Shown here: positions 10,705-21,968 of the stretch, piece after piece
Layout of the letters: every line of letters starts with the position of its first letter
How positions within the stretch are numbered: position 1 is the first letter of the stretch
Assembly: GCA_945910005.1 (NCBI GenBank)
Contig: OX246744.1
Location: 46,538,623 to 46,602,622 of the forward strand
Length of the DNA stretch: 64,000 nt
Reading direction: 5' to 3'
From: Isoperla grammatica
Taxonomy: Eukaryota > Arthropoda > Insecta > Plecoptera > Perlodidae
Position numbers and translations under genes: made by a program
Notes under the pieces: model-generated
Told to the model about the DNA's origin: nothing
Database searches by the model: none
What the model saw: only the letters and a program-made list of their open reading frames with translations

Positions 10705-12659
10705 TAAACTCCCGCGGAACTCTATTGTATAGGTCTGCACGGAGGCTTGGCCCTACCCTACACATCACTGAGCGAAGAGCGATTTTTTCGCTTTTGTTTG
10801 TAATTTTTGTCATTGTCGTATCGTCACTCATTCAGAATCAGGGCGCTGTTTTAAGTAGCTGGCAGGAATAAGAGGAGACAATAAAAGGATTAGTAAGATA
10901 ATAAACTGAAAAATCGCCACTCAGTCATAAGTGCATGAAATTCAGTTATGTGTAAAATAAAATTGATATAGGTTGCTTCAATGCAAAAAAAAAAATAGTG
11001 AACATTTAGATATTCTACTAGATTCCCTTCGCCAGCTCTGCTGCATTTTTCTTCTCAAGCTTAGTACAGCTGTATCGGTTCCGAGGACGCTAACGCCTGC
11101 CTGATAGACAGAGCACTCATTGTGTAATACGAGTCCAGCCTCCAGCCAGCGCTCCGCGAAACACTAGGCGACTGCGGACAGTACCGCTCAAAACAGATTG
11201 CAACTTTTCTTCACATCAAGTCACAAGAAAATTAATTGCAGGGCATTTTGTAGTAGTACACGTTCGTACTAAGAAGCATGTTATCGGTAGGGAAACGATG
11301 TACATTAAACCTCCTGATCGATTTTTGATAAGTGCCCTATTTTAGCAGTGGTTTTACTATCTCGAGGCAACATTTTTTCATATGGGAATTACCATGAGAA
11401 GAGTTGCTAGGTGCTACTTGGTAGCAACAAGCCAAAAAATCGCGGTTTTCTTTAATTTTTCAACCGCCTGCTTTTAAAGTATGGTATCTTTTAGTCATGT
11501 TTTCCATATTTGAGGGTGGACATATACAAATTATAGTTTTTTAGTTTTGCATCTGACTAACCCTTTAAGTTGGCACTATTGGACCCCACTGTAGTTAGAG
11601 CACCTTTATGTACCGAGGAAATGTTTGCCTCTACGAAGCCCTCGATAAAAATGATCTGTTTCTTTGAACGAGGGAAATAATCTTGTTTTTACGGTAAACG
11701 AAGACCTTTAAGGAAACGATGTCTCTCGCGTTGACTCTATTGTGTTGTGTAGAAACACGACAAAGCGTCTTATAACGAGAACATTGTTAACCTAATGACG
11801 TCACATGGCTTTTCTCACAATAATATTGCATCAATGTGTCACTGCTCAAAGACGGGAAGCTTTACATTCAATCTAGATGTTCACCCTACCATACTTTACT
11901 AACGAACCTGCTTACGAAAGCTCAAGTCACTGTGGGACACATTTATTCCTTTTATATTGTGTAAGTCTGTGTTTTGCAATGAAATAAATGAAAATAAATT
12001 TAAAAACAATTTAATCACTAGGAAGGTAAGGTGTACCGGTTTGACCGGTACAGTACCGTTATCGGAACACTTGTACCGGTGTCCCGAGAGATTCAGATTG
12101 AAAAGATGTTTTTTTACCGGTTTGTAATTCTTGGGGAAAAGATGTACCGGTATTCTGTCAATCAAGACAACGCGGTCGATTGTAACACTGGGGGGGGGGG
12201 GGGGGGGGGAGGGGCTTATACCTCTAGCCCTCTCGACACATACGGCTCGCATTCGCAGACGCTGACTCACACAATCACACACTCACTCAACTCACAGTCA
12301 GCAGAGTTTATTCCGTCAACAGGCAGCTTGCGAAATACGACCGGGCATAACATGCCTACAAAAATGTACCCACATTCATTTGAATACTTAATATGTATTA
12401 ATTAAAATTAATATGAAAAATTATGTATTGATATTTATTTTGTTTCATTAATTCATGTTAGAAAGTTGTTTACTGGGCTTTTTGCACGCAAATTTGAATT
12501 AAAAATGTTTCGCCTCTTTCGACTGACCAGACCCCGTGCTTGTCTATGGAGTTCGTAATCCTTACACTTTGTTTGTCCCGGTTTTCAATATTCAAAATAT
12601 GGTCACCTTATGGAAAGGAGTCTTCTTCCTTCCGATAATGAACACAAAGACTAGGTTCA
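10705..12659. other. Intergenic DNA, no supported gene
   Basis: G20 homopolymer at 12190-12209. TACCGGT-type motifs recur at 12031-12150. The two ORFs of about 125 codons overlapping here run on opposite strands through the homopolymer and show no domain signal. Confidence 0.5.
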
Positions 12660-12890
12660 GAGCATTCTACCGATAAAAGTGGCTTGAATGGTAAATTGGT
12701 AAGACGCGAGACTCTGATTCGGGAGGTCGCCGGTTCGATACCGGCCACCCATAGTCCTGACTGGAGTTTTATCCGAGGTTTTCCACTGTCACAAGGCGAA
12801 TGCTGAGATTGAGTCCTACTATCAGCCCTCGGACATTCCTTCCCAACTATTCCAAATGCCGCAATACCTAGTTATAGTATAATATAGTTT
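12660..12890 (+). mobile_element. SINE1 copy 3
   Basis: It includes the B box GGTTCGATACCGG, the AGTCCTGACTG segment, the ATCAGCCCTCGGAC motif and the GCAATACCTAG end. The A-box region is degenerate (TGGTAAATTGGTAAGACG). Confidence 0.82.
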
Positions 12891-12969
12891 ATGTCAAGTT
12901 GCTTCCGTGGTGACTGTACCCTGACATGACACCTAGTGGTTAAGGTGTTTATGGTGTTTATGATGTTAT

Positions 12970-13140
12970 GGTGTTTAGAATGTTTATTTATTTATGCATT
13001 GGCCACATACAGCAATTTATGCCATTTTACAATCGCCAGTATAACAAGTAATGAGTAACAACGATGCATGATGATGATGAAGAAGAAGAAGGGAGGAGGG
13101 GAAACCCGGCACCGGGCGGCACGTAGCCTACTCTAGTCGA
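12970..13140 (+). repeat. Dispersed repeat V, copy 2
   Basis: Colinear with 3430-3580, sharing TTTATGCCATTTTA, CAACGATGCATGATGATG, a GAAGAAG run and GGCACGTAGCCTACTC. Function unknown. Confidence 0.6.
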
Positions 13141-13144
13141 AACG

Positions 13145-13254
13145 TTTATGTATATGTTTGTGGTTTTAGTCTTGTGTATTTTTGTAATAAATAAATTATG
13201 TATTTATTATTTTATTGTATCGCACATGTGGGGCAATGCCCTGTTGCTGACAAT
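13145..13254 (+). mobile_element. Possible LINE 3' end
   Basis: It has T-rich sequence with AATAAATAAATT, then ATGTGGGGCAATGCCCTG, which can form a small hairpin, then TTGCTGACAATGAAATG leading straight into a GAAAT array. Hairpin-plus-short-tandem tails are typical of CR1/L2-type LINE 3' ends. No upstream LINE coding sequence is present, so this is an inference. Confidence 0.4.
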
Positions 13255-13774
13255 GAAATGAAATGAAATAAATTGGAATGAAATGAAATGAATTGAATTG
13301 AAATGAAATGAAATTAAATTAAATTAAATGAAAGAAACGAAAGAAATGAAATGAAATGAAATGAAATGAAATGAAATGAAATGAAATGAAATGAAATGAA
13401 ATGAAAGAAACGAAACGAAACGAAACGAAACGAAACGAAACGAAACGAAACGAAACGAAAGGAAACGAAATGAAACGAAAGAAACGAATGAAATGAAATG
13501 AAATGAAATGAAAGGAAAGAAACGAAACGAAACGAAACGAAACGAAACGAAACGAAACGAAACGAAACGAAACGAAACGAAAGGAAACGAAATGAAACGA
13601 AAGAAACGAATGAAATGAAATGAAATGAAATGAAATGAAATGAAATGAAATGAAAGGAAAGAAACGAAACGAAACGAAACGAAACGAAACGAAACGAAAC
13701 GAAAGGAAACGAAAGAAACGAATGAAATGAAATGAAATGAAATGAAATGAAGTGAAATGAAACGAAATGAAATG
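13255..13774. repeat. Compound pentanucleotide microsatellite (GAAAT/GAAAC)
   Basis: Runs of GAAAT alternate with runs of GAAAC in a block repeated about three times, each ending in a GAAAGGAAAC transition and a GAAAGAAACGAATG junction (13445-13490, 13580-13611, 13700-13723). All three minus-strand frames stay open as Phe/Ser/His-rich repeats because the unit contains no stop in that direction. Confidence 0.93.
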
Positions 13775-14435
13775 AATGCTCCGTACATAAAGCCCGGCCA
13801 CTAAACATGGTAGTGCCCCACGCATACATATATCCCATCTCATTCTTCCTCCATGTTAACACCCCCCTCGCACTCGCTACATATTATACAAACAACCTGT
13901 GATTGTAATGGGACCCGTTGAAACGAGTGTTTGCACCGCCTGTGTAAACACAGCCTTCCATCATCTCTGTGATTAGCAGGGCTGTGGGTCACCGCACTAG
14001 TAATGTTACAGGGCTGTGGTTACGGCATACAGACGGTGGCGGTGCTTTGTGCTACGGAACAAATATCACTCCGCTACTGTTTGTTTATATATTATTGTAG
14101 CATTTTCTCCCACAATGCACGAGCAGTGAGGTAGGTAATCTTTTAAGCGAGGTAACAAAAGAGGTAAACATAGGTAATTACTTATGCTGGGTTCTAAAGC
14201 TGCGTGTCGAATAGAAAGCACAACTTCTAGTGTTGTTTCAGCGTTAAATAATATTAAATGCTGTTAAAGATAATGAATGCGTTGTAAATTCTTCATGAAG
14301 TAAACAAAAGTGTGCAATTTGACTGCAATAACATTTGTTTACCACTTGCAAATGTTTTCATTTTGTAAAGCAGGGAAAACATAGGAAATTATATAATAAT
14401 GTTGGTACTCTGACAAGTCGGTGTATTAATTTCAA
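13775..14435. other. Intergenic DNA
   Basis: Nothing gene-like or repeat-like was identified. Confidence 0.5.
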
Positions 14436-14722
14436 AAATAAATTCACATTTAAAGTCTACCCACGCAGTAACTAAACTGATTTCCAGTGGGGGACTTTAA
14501 TTTAAGGTGACTAAACCAACCCTGTAGGCTTCGAACACCATCGACGAGTAAGCGATAACCAATCAAAGATCGATATTTCAAATATGAAACATATGAATAA
14601 GTGATTGGACAGTGCGAACACCTGCGGACAAATGCCAGAATCAACGAGGCTGATTCAAAACAACTTTGAATTTATTGAGTGCTTCGTTGCTAGGACGGCT
14701 CTAAAGTCGCCGTTTAATTAAA
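14436..14722 (-). mobile_element. SINE2 copy, 5' truncated
   Basis: Minus-strand SINE2 body from the TAAAT tail and GTCTACCCACGCAGTAAC through CACCATCGACGAG to the CGCCGTTTAATTA end. Confidence 0.82.
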
Positions 14723-14819
14723 GTTAAACGTTGTGACGTCAGGGGTGCGTACGCAAACCTTACTGCAAAGTAACTCGCCAAAAACCTCATTAACCCGTCC
14801 ACGAATCACCACTGATACA

Positions 14820-15125
14820 GGTCTCTCACACCAAGAAGTAAGATAGTGTCAGGGGAGTCAGGACTGCCCACATTTAGTTTCCAACTTAACAAGCGCGAAT
14901 CACTAACGTTTTTCCCGATTATCTAGTACAATTTGGTTGCGGTAAGTTTTTTCACGGTAACGTACAAGAAAACGTGCAAGCAGGTTTCCGTCAAAAAACT
15001 ATACGCAACCAAATTGTACTAGATAATCGGGAAAAACGTTAGTGATTCGCACTTGTTAAATTGGCAACTAATTGTGGGCGGTCCTGACTCCCCTGACACT
15101 ATCTTACTTTTTGGTATGAGAGAAC
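14820..15125. mobile_element. MITE family B, copy 1
   Basis: Terminal inverted repeats of about 125 bp begin TCTCTCACACCAAGAAGTAA and include TTATCTAGTACAATTTGGTT, with a central loop of about 45 bp. The second copy, B2 at 25379-25673, has the central loop in the opposite orientation. No ORF. Confidence 0.88.
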
Positions 15126-15291
15126 TTTAGAATTATTAACCCAAGTTGTTTGGATCTAAAGTATCCCCAACATAACTCGTCCCATGATGACGTCATGATG
15201 ACGAAATAGCCGAGAACAACAGTACCAACTTAATTTTCTACTTCTACAGTTCCTACTCCTTATTCCAAATCCCGGATAAGAAACACTTCAT

Positions 15292-16089
15292 AAGCCCGAT
15301 TCACAATTGAAATAAGAGTTGCAATAGTGAAATACCAATAAGGTTTAAGCGAATTGGAACATGCAATAACAATGCCGTGGCTCACAACTGTCACAGTGGA
15401 TTGAAATAGTCATCCATAAGAATTGAATCAATTCCATTTCTTATTACAACTTCCCGTGATGCACCTTATGACGAACCAATCAGAACGCAGAAGAGCCAGA
15501 AGAGAAGATCAACTATGGAAATCAAAACAAAAACAGTGGCACCGGATATTGTGCTGCTGTTATAGTCATAGATAGATAGTAAGTACACAATTAAGGCGCT
15601 GCTTTGAGGGTGTGTTCCAACTTGATTTTCGCCTGCTAACCACTAACCACTAACCTGCTACACACTAAACGCCAACAGCTTTGGGCACGCTACCTAGTAT
15701 GCTAATACAAAGTGTTAATCATCTAATGTAAATAAATACGATGATACTACTTCCACTCACTGGTTGAGTATTTTCCTAACCTAAAAGTATCAGCTGTGAT
15801 GGCTGGTATCAACCATCTTGGTTTAGGGGTTTAGTTTGTGTCGTAGTGTACACTTTCGGCCACTACCCACTACCCACTAACCACTAGCCAAATAAGGAGC
15901 ATTGGTCGTCTGCTTGTGACGTAACTTCCTTTCGATTAGTATAACTAAGCTTAGTCCAGTACGAAAAACGTCAAGTCGGAACACACCCGGACTACTGAAA
16001 TAAACAACTAGTCGTCGTTTGTGAACCAGTTGCTTGTTATTTCACTGTTTCTTATTGCAAGTCTTATTTCAATTGTGAATCGGGCTTTA
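15292..16089. mobile_element. MITE-like family R, copy 1, carrying element S
   Basis: The ends AAGCCCGATTCACAATTG and CAATTGTGAATCGGGCTT are inverted over about 60 bp (GAAATAAGAGTTGCAATAGTG on the left). R2 at 42462-43213 has the same termini. Element S occupies the right half of this copy, so the element proper is shorter than its present 798 bp. Confidence 0.75.
15608..15988. mobile_element. MITE family S, nested in R1
   Basis: The ends GGGTGTGTTCCAACTTGA and TCAAGTCGGAACACACCC are inverted. Just inside, CTAACCACTAACCACTA on the left and CCACTAACCACTAG on the right are direct short repeats. 381 bp, no ORF. Confidence 0.65.
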
Positions 16090-16404
16090 GATGTCTAGAA
16101 GATCTCGTGATATCAACAAGTTCGGGCCCAATATTAACCTCCTCGCTTACATGTGTAATGTTTACGGCATTAACAACATGTAAGTAATCGTCGAGGTGAC
16201 GAAAAGTCAACACTGTGAATTTTTACCGATAGTGCGACCTCAATTAGTCGGTGACTAAGTGCTTTGGAAAGTTTGCGATGACGTCATTGCTGCTGTCTCA
16301 AACTCGATTAACAAGACGAGCCTGGACCTTCACTTCAACTTTTGATGTAGTTCGCCTCCCTTTTATTAATTGCGACAACAACGTGAGTGGTCTAGTCAAT
16401 ATCT

Positions 16405-16730
16405 AACCGGTAGAGATGGCTCAGGGCGTAGGAGGTTGCCGGTTCGATACCGGGCGCCGGTAGTCCTGACTGAAGGTTTTCCTCGGTCACAAGGCGAAGG
16501 CTGGGATGGAATCATACTAAAGGCAACCCAAGACTATCTTACATATGCTTTCGTCACAGGCGAGGTATTCGTATAGCCAATCAGCTATCGGTATTTGCAC
16601 GCGCTTGTCTCGGGCGGTTCGCTGGTTGGCTACGAGTGCCTCGCCTGTGACGAAAGCATGTGTAAGATAGTCTTGGGTTGCCTATATCAGCCCTCGCCCA
16701 TTTCTTCTATATAGGTAGTATGCAATAGAC
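16405..16730 (+). mobile_element. SINE1 copy 4, interrupted by MITE X
   Basis: The head has a shortened A-box region (GATGGCTCAGG) and the B box GGTTCGATACCGG. The body runs to CATACTA, is interrupted at 16520-16684, and resumes with TCAGCCCTCGCCC. Other SINE1 copies read CATACTATCAGCCCTC without a break. Confidence 0.85.
16520..16684. mobile_element. MITE family X inserted in SINE1
   Basis: Terminal inverted repeats of about 45 bp start AAGGCAACCCAAGACTATCT. TA flanks both sides (16518-16519 and 16685-16686) and is present once in uninterrupted SINE1 copies. The interior motif ATGCTTTCGTCAC also occurs in family A. The TA duplication suggests Tc1/mariner ancestry. Confidence 0.88.
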
Positions 16731-17100
16731 GTCACGTGGCGGCCATTATGAGGTACACATTGCTTGTTTACATTTGTTTTGTCAATAGAAGACAGTAGAC
16801 ACATAGATTATCCAGGAAAAATCACAGTTTTAAACCGTATAGATTGATGTGTGCAGGTAAAAGTTCAAGAAAATGATAACACATGCAAATGATTGTCTTC
16901 AAACAGAGTTTACGCGTTCTAATTTTGTTTTCAGTGATAATACGGAACCTTTGTTTGAAAACAGTTGATATGTCAATCAAAGGACATCAGCAATTTGCAA
17001 CAATGAAGTGTCGGAAGAACGTAAACAAATGTTTACAGAGTACCTCAGTATGGCTACCGTGCGATACCGGAAATGACGTTCAACATCTAGTTAGTCACAT

Positions 17101-17194
17101 GGGAGCTCATTCTAGTATACAGACGCAATCGGCGCCCGGGTTACGGAATAGGGGCAACTTTACAACCGGCTACAATTGTTCTGGAATGAGGGCC
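17101..17194. mobile_element. MITE family E, copy 2
   Basis: This is the reverse complement of E1 (61644-61733), sharing TTACGGAATAGGGG, CAACTTTACAACCGGCTA and GGAATGAGGGCC. A 119-codon ORF (16883-17242) runs straight through it and is therefore not a gene. Confidence 0.75.
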
Positions 17195-18167
17195 CTGAAA
17201 AGGGGCCACATCAGGTATAGTCGCGTCGCGTTAAGTTGTTAGGTGTTGTCGTCACGGATTATGTAATAGGGAAGTGACGCGTGTGACAACTACCAACCTA
17301 AATCTAGTTGCATCCCGTTCTCCTGCCTCAGGTATTGTAGTGATACTATTGTTCGCATGTTGTCAGACGTGGTGGGGTCGCATTCCATTCACGGTTGGTG
17401 CAGTCAATGCAGTGGACAATAACAATGCAGCTATCGGACAACCTCGAGTTGAATACCGTTGTAATAGACCGTGTGGAGCGACCGTCTCTTCTCGGAGTTT
17501 TAGGGACACCTCGCTTCTTACGGCGTGGCCAGTATAAAGCTGGTGTGTACCCTAAAACAGGTATTCTTACGGCGTGGCCAGTATATCAGCACAATTGAGG
17601 AATACACCCTCCTACTTTCTCTCTCATTAAACGGTATTCGGTCCAAGCGGTTTACAAAAGGGCTTCAATGTGTAATATATTGCAAATACCTCGCAGTCGG
17701 ATAAAGCGTAGGTAGCCCTCCCCCCCCCCGCGTGTTTTATCACCCCCACTTAGCCCCTACGACGGGCGGTCCAAGGTGGAACGGCGTCAAGACGGCGCCG
17801 CAATAACACGGTGGCACTTTGTATTTACGATCTCGGCGCCACATAAAGAGTCCGACTCTTAGATCGACGGACAATAATATACAAAAGTTTTATTTATCTA
17901 TCTACATGACTTTTATACTTTTTAATCGTACTGTTGTTGTTTATTGTTTGACGACGTACTCGCCAGCTATTGGAGTATTCACGTGACGTCACATCGGCCA
18001 TCTCTGATGTATATTTACATGTGAGCTGGCAATAAAATACGAATGTGCTTACCAAGGAAATATGGAAGTTTTAAGACTTATGTTATATCCCCCGATAAAG
18101 TTTAAGGAAATGATCATGTGTCATGGGCACCATTGTAAACTACCGAGATAAGAAAGTTTCTTTGCGT
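17195..18167. other. Intergenic DNA with a short tandem duplication
   Basis: CTTACGGCGTGGCCAGTATA occurs twice (near 17517 and 17567) within a roughly 48-bp direct duplication. 18160-18167 (CTTTGCGT) is the left target duplication of the hAT element that follows. No gene is supported. Confidence 0.5.
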
Positions 18168-19459
18168 CAGTGGCGTAACTTGCTTAGTGCGGGCCCCCCC
18201 GCGAATGTAATTCACTTGGGCCCCCCTATAATCAATATACAATAATCAATGGTCGGTGTAGGAGGTGACGTCCAAGTTAGGCGGCCCGGTGTTGAGGGGG
18301 TTGGGGGGGGGGGGGGGGGGTGATAGTAATATTCATTCATATGTTAACAATTTATTTACTCACCAAGCAGTCCTAGAAGATGGATAATGTTCTTAAAAAC
18401 ATCGCCTCTCACTATCTTTGTCGCGTGGAAAAGATATATTTTTGGGTCTGCAAGATCCATGTTTAATAATCAAACGTTTTGTGTTAGAGTCTAGAATATT
18501 AGTAGGAAAATTAGCCCTGTCTGTAGGATATTGAACTTTATTATCGAACGAAACCGGCTCAGAAGTCTGTTTATGGTCACTTACTGAGATAAGGTGAGAA
18601 CAACACGGGTCACTAACAGTTTCGTTTACTTCCGAAATGTCAATTTCATTTGTTTGTACGTTAAAAGATGTTGAAAAATAGGAATTGATCTTCGGCAGTT
18701 TTTTGATTTCCTTTTCTCTTTCCAACTTCTTTTTTCTTTTCGCACAACCACTTTCACTCCGATAACTCATCGCATCGTTATTCTTACACTGAACTGCTCC
18801 TTATAGTACACAAAACACAAGTTACACAGCACGGCACAAACACATATTTACAATTTTGTACTAAAACCACATAGTTACTATAAACACAAATTGCAACGCA
18901 AAATATAAAAACAGTTTTACATGTGCGAAAGTCAAAAAAATTCCACGACCCTTCACCGAGAAAGTTAGCGCGATACTAAAGAAGGGTAGTGGCTGGCGAG
19001 CGACGGATTCTTCGTTACTCAAGGAAAAGACCATTCAAAGCAACCAAACAATTATGTTGTCTTTTCACTCGCTTGTCAATGTCAACTAATTTGTGGTCAA
19101 CATTTTGGTGGGCATCCCTATAATTGGGGTTTGCTTTGAAATTGCTAAATACGGAAAAACTTATTTTCTCCCCGAGTGGAGCTACACATTGAAACAGCAG
19201 TGCATTTAGCACAAAGCAGCTCCCCTTCACGAAAACCACACCCTGGGACGAGGTAGTTTCCAAGAAATATGTGAATAACACTCGTTGTTCCGTTTTTTTT
19301 TGACACGTGACACAGGGACGTATTCAAAACAGATTAGTTCATTGCATGGCAACAAATTCTTACCAAAGACCACACACTATCAGGGGCCCTTGCGGGCCCC
19401 TGAAACCCCCGGGCCCCCCCGCGGCCGCGGGGGCTGCGGGGGCGGTAGTTACGCCACTG
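18168..19459 (-). mobile_element. hAT DNA transposon, internally deleted
   Basis: The termini CAGTGGCGTAACT (left) and AGTTACGCCACTG (right) are inverted. CTTTGCGT flanks both ends (18160-18167 and 19460-19467), a perfect 8-bp duplication diagnostic of hAT transposition. GC-rich subterminal palindromes (GCGGGCCC-type) sit inside each end. The 1,292-bp element keeps only the first part of a transposase gene (18393-18770, minus), so it is a deletion derivative needing an outside enzyme. A G-rich homopolymer lies near 18303-18320. Confidence 0.92.
18393..18770 (-). pseudogene. N-terminal fragment of a ZMYM1/DUF4371-like hAT transposase
   Basis: The 125-codon ORF starts with a basic Lys/Arg/Glu-rich segment ending in KLPKINSYF (about residues 11-32). 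An acidic/Ser stretch follows, then NFPTNILDS, HGSCRPKNISFPRDKD near the C terminus. That order (basic KLPK..F start, then the P-T-N..D and G-PC.PKN..FPRD motif) is typical of the region before the TTF/DUF4371 and hAT dimerisation domains in zinc finger MYM-type protein 1-like transposases. Those domains are absent, and the ORF ends shortly after the motif where the full protein would continue. It lies inside a hAT element with perfect target duplications, which supports the call. The family assignment is from memory of motifs, not a search. Confidence 0.7.
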
Positions 19460-19725
19460 CTTTGCGTTGCTTTCAGTAATAATAGCATTCAGAAAACGGT
19501 TGAACTTTAACTCATAAATGGCCTTATATTGTCTTATTTCAATATTATAAGCTATGTCTCTTCATGTACCTCATTTTTCTGGTATTTGTGGCAGAACTCT
19601 GAACAAAACCCGTCACCGCGCGAGAACCGGTCGACTGTAGGCCAGGTATTTCGATTTCTCTCATTCTGTGGACCCATAAGCTCAAAGCTGTTTATTTATT
19701 CATCTTTTGTATTATTCAGTTATTA

Positions 19726-19916
19726 AGGATGGTCCACACAGATTTTTTAAGCATAAGATTTAAGGTTTAACGCGTAATCGTAAAGTTGGATCATAGGAAA
19801 CACGTACTGGCGTTCACACAAAGTTTTAGTTTTAAGACATTGTTTTCATTGTTGTTCTTAAAACAACGTCTTAAAACCTTAAATCTTATGCTTAAAAAAT
19901 CTGTGTGGACCAGCCT
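19726..19916. mobile_element. MITE family C, copy 1
   Basis: Inverted ends AGGATGGTCCACACAGATTT and complement of the same at the right; the arms extend through TTAAGCATAAGATTTAAGG. TTA flanks both sides (19723-19725, 19917-19919). 191 bp. The TWA duplication points to PIF/Harbinger. Confidence 0.88.
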
Positions 19917-20840
19917 TTATGAGACTAATTTACAACAAATAGAACTGTATGTACTCAAATGATAATGGAAAAGCATAAACTATCAAGAATCACAAACCAC
20001 TAAAAAATCTACTGTACTTTAAAAAAATAACAATACCAATAAGACGTAATAGAAAAAACAGTATACATTTAAAAAAGAAAAAAGTATGTTTATCAAAAAT
20101 AAACAAGAGTGAAAAAAGTAAGATTGCTTCACACAGAAAGAAAAGAGGGAACGAAAAGGGTGAGAGAAACAGAAATAGATTTTTGCATATCCTCTTTAAA
20201 AAGTGTACTTTATCATTAGTTTTGTTTCTGTACGTCTGAATACCACTTTGAAGGCATCTTATTAACATATCTTCTCCGCGAAGACAGCTCCAAGCATGTC
20301 TGAGAGTATGTCTGAGCAACAAGTGTCTTCACTTATAGTGAGTGCTTTGGCACAGCAATTGAAACAAGCTTCGCAAGTGCTCGGGAATAGCGCTCGCAGA
20401 TAATGACCACGTGACTGTGCAACGAGGGGAGGGGTGGGGAGGGGGGGGGGGCTCCTTCGCTTGGGTCGGGTGACGCGACGTGGAACACTAATTGCCAAAT
20501 TAATTAATTTTCTACGATTTTTTGCCATCATTATTTTCATCTACTCGTGTTACCAACTTCTGAATAATATTATACATCATGGTGAGAGATTATTAAAAGT
20601 GTTTTGTTGCGATACTTGAGGGGGGGGGGTGGGGGGGGGGAGAAACAAATACTTTGCAGGGGTTGATTCAGTGAGTTTACAGCTTTGCTATAGGGAGTAT
20701 TCTCGTGACGTCATATAAGCAGGCGACAAGGTCTCCTTTCGTCGTCTCTTACGACTGGCAGAGTCACTATGGGCCCATTCTACCACGGGCCCAGTTTGGA
20801 TAATAATCACTTACATACTGGAATAAATCTAAAACTGTGT
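19917..20840. other. Intergenic DNA with G-rich tracts
   Basis: G tracts lie near 20440-20450 and 20620-20640. Minus-strand ORFs of 92-110 codons here have AT-driven Phe/Leu-rich composition and no recognisable domain. CRE-like TGACGTCA near 20707. Confidence 0.5.
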
Positions 20841-21137
20841 AAAATAAAATAAATAAATTCACATTTAGAGTCTACCCACTCAGTAACTAAACTGATTTGC
20901 AGTGAGGGACTTTAATTTAAAGCGACTAAACCAACCCTGTAGGCTCCGAACACCATCGACGAGTGAGCGATAACCAATCAAAGATCGATATTTCAAATAT
21001 GAAACACGTGATTGGACAGTGCGAACACCTGCCAGAATCAACAAGGCCGATTCAGAACAACTTTGAATTTATTGAGTGCTTCGTTGCTAGGACGGTTCCA
21101 AAGTCACCGTTTACTTATTTCAAAGACAAGAAGTGAT
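20841..21137 (-). mobile_element. SINE2 copy, 5' truncated
   Basis: Minus-strand SINE2 body with the TAAAT tail at left, GTCTACCCACTCAGTAAC, CACCATCGACGAGTGAGC and the far end CCGTTTACTTATTTC. A small internal deletion removes part of the AACACCTGCGGACAAATG segment. Confidence 0.85.
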
Positions 21138-21965
21138 GAAATAGAATCCATATTATAGATGTTAAAGTGTTCGACTGTATCTGCGATAGTGTGAGCCCAC
21201 ATTTCAGCCTCTTCCAACTTCCCTCCCGAGCCAACTCCTCTATTTATTAATTCCCCAATTTGAAATATCTTGGAATTATATTTTAGCCCCTGAGATAATT
21301 CCAATCTGAAAGTTTGATGACTTCTACCGAGTGAGCGAGGACGGACGGCGCAATCGAATTATACAGTTCGATCTTGGGCCGGAAACGAAGAGATCTGTTA
21401 TACCGGCAGCAAGGCGGTGACTTGTGAGAGTGTTGGTGCTTCACCGAGACAGGCGGTGGGAAATGATTGCAAATTGAATGCCGCGCCTTTTACGTGCATG
21501 CGGCAAACATGCCGGTCTATCTATTTGCAGGAAACCCAACATTATGTCTGTGTTACAATTGTTTTTAAATTATTGTCAATCACAAACGAAACTAAAAATA
21601 TGTCATCCTCCAGGATTAATTTAGTCATGGACTTACAACTATCTGGATGTGCAACATGGTTTGAATACGCGTCTGCGATTCTCATTTCCAGTTTTTGACA
21701 TTCTCGGACATTTTAGCCCCTATCGCTACGCAATTACACATCAACAGTCACAACAACAATGTGAGCAATGTCAAAATCCGAGACTTAAGGGCTAAAATGG
21801 CCGCCAACCCCCTTCTTCGATTTGATAGCTGATTCAGGTCCAGTAACGAAGTTACTATTATAAGTCCATTATTTAGTAGCTACTCCTTCAAGGACCGTAA
21901 ATCCCCTGGCGGGGGCTCGTCGAACTCTCAGGTCAAACCGTCGTATTCATTTGCAAATACCTGCC
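21138..21965. other. Intergenic DNA with a small inverted repeat
   Basis: CATTTTAGCCCC near 21709 is inverted near 21790 (GGGCTAAAATG), with CTCGGA/TCCGAG outside and inside it, possibly a roughly 90-bp MITE. The 93-codon ORF at 21417 overlaps its start and has no domain signal. Confidence 0.4.
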
Positions 21966-21968
21966 CAG

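Noticed and set aside
12031..12405. 124-codon ORF with a poly-Gly stretch
   Set aside because: The Gly run is the G20 homopolymer, an antisense ORF of similar size exists, and no domain is visible.
13314..13862. 182-codon and two other overlapping Phe/Ser/His-rich ORFs on the minus strand
   Set aside because: All three frames are open because the GAAAY pentamer lacks stop codons in that direction; no gene signal beyond the repeat.
16883..17242. 119-codon ORF as a gene
   Set aside because: It crosses MITE E2 and has no recognisable domain.
19015..19327. Minus-strand ORFs upstream of the hAT transposase fragment as extra transposase exons
   Set aside because: They lie 5' of the transposase start codon in the gene's direction and show no clear TTF or hAT motif.
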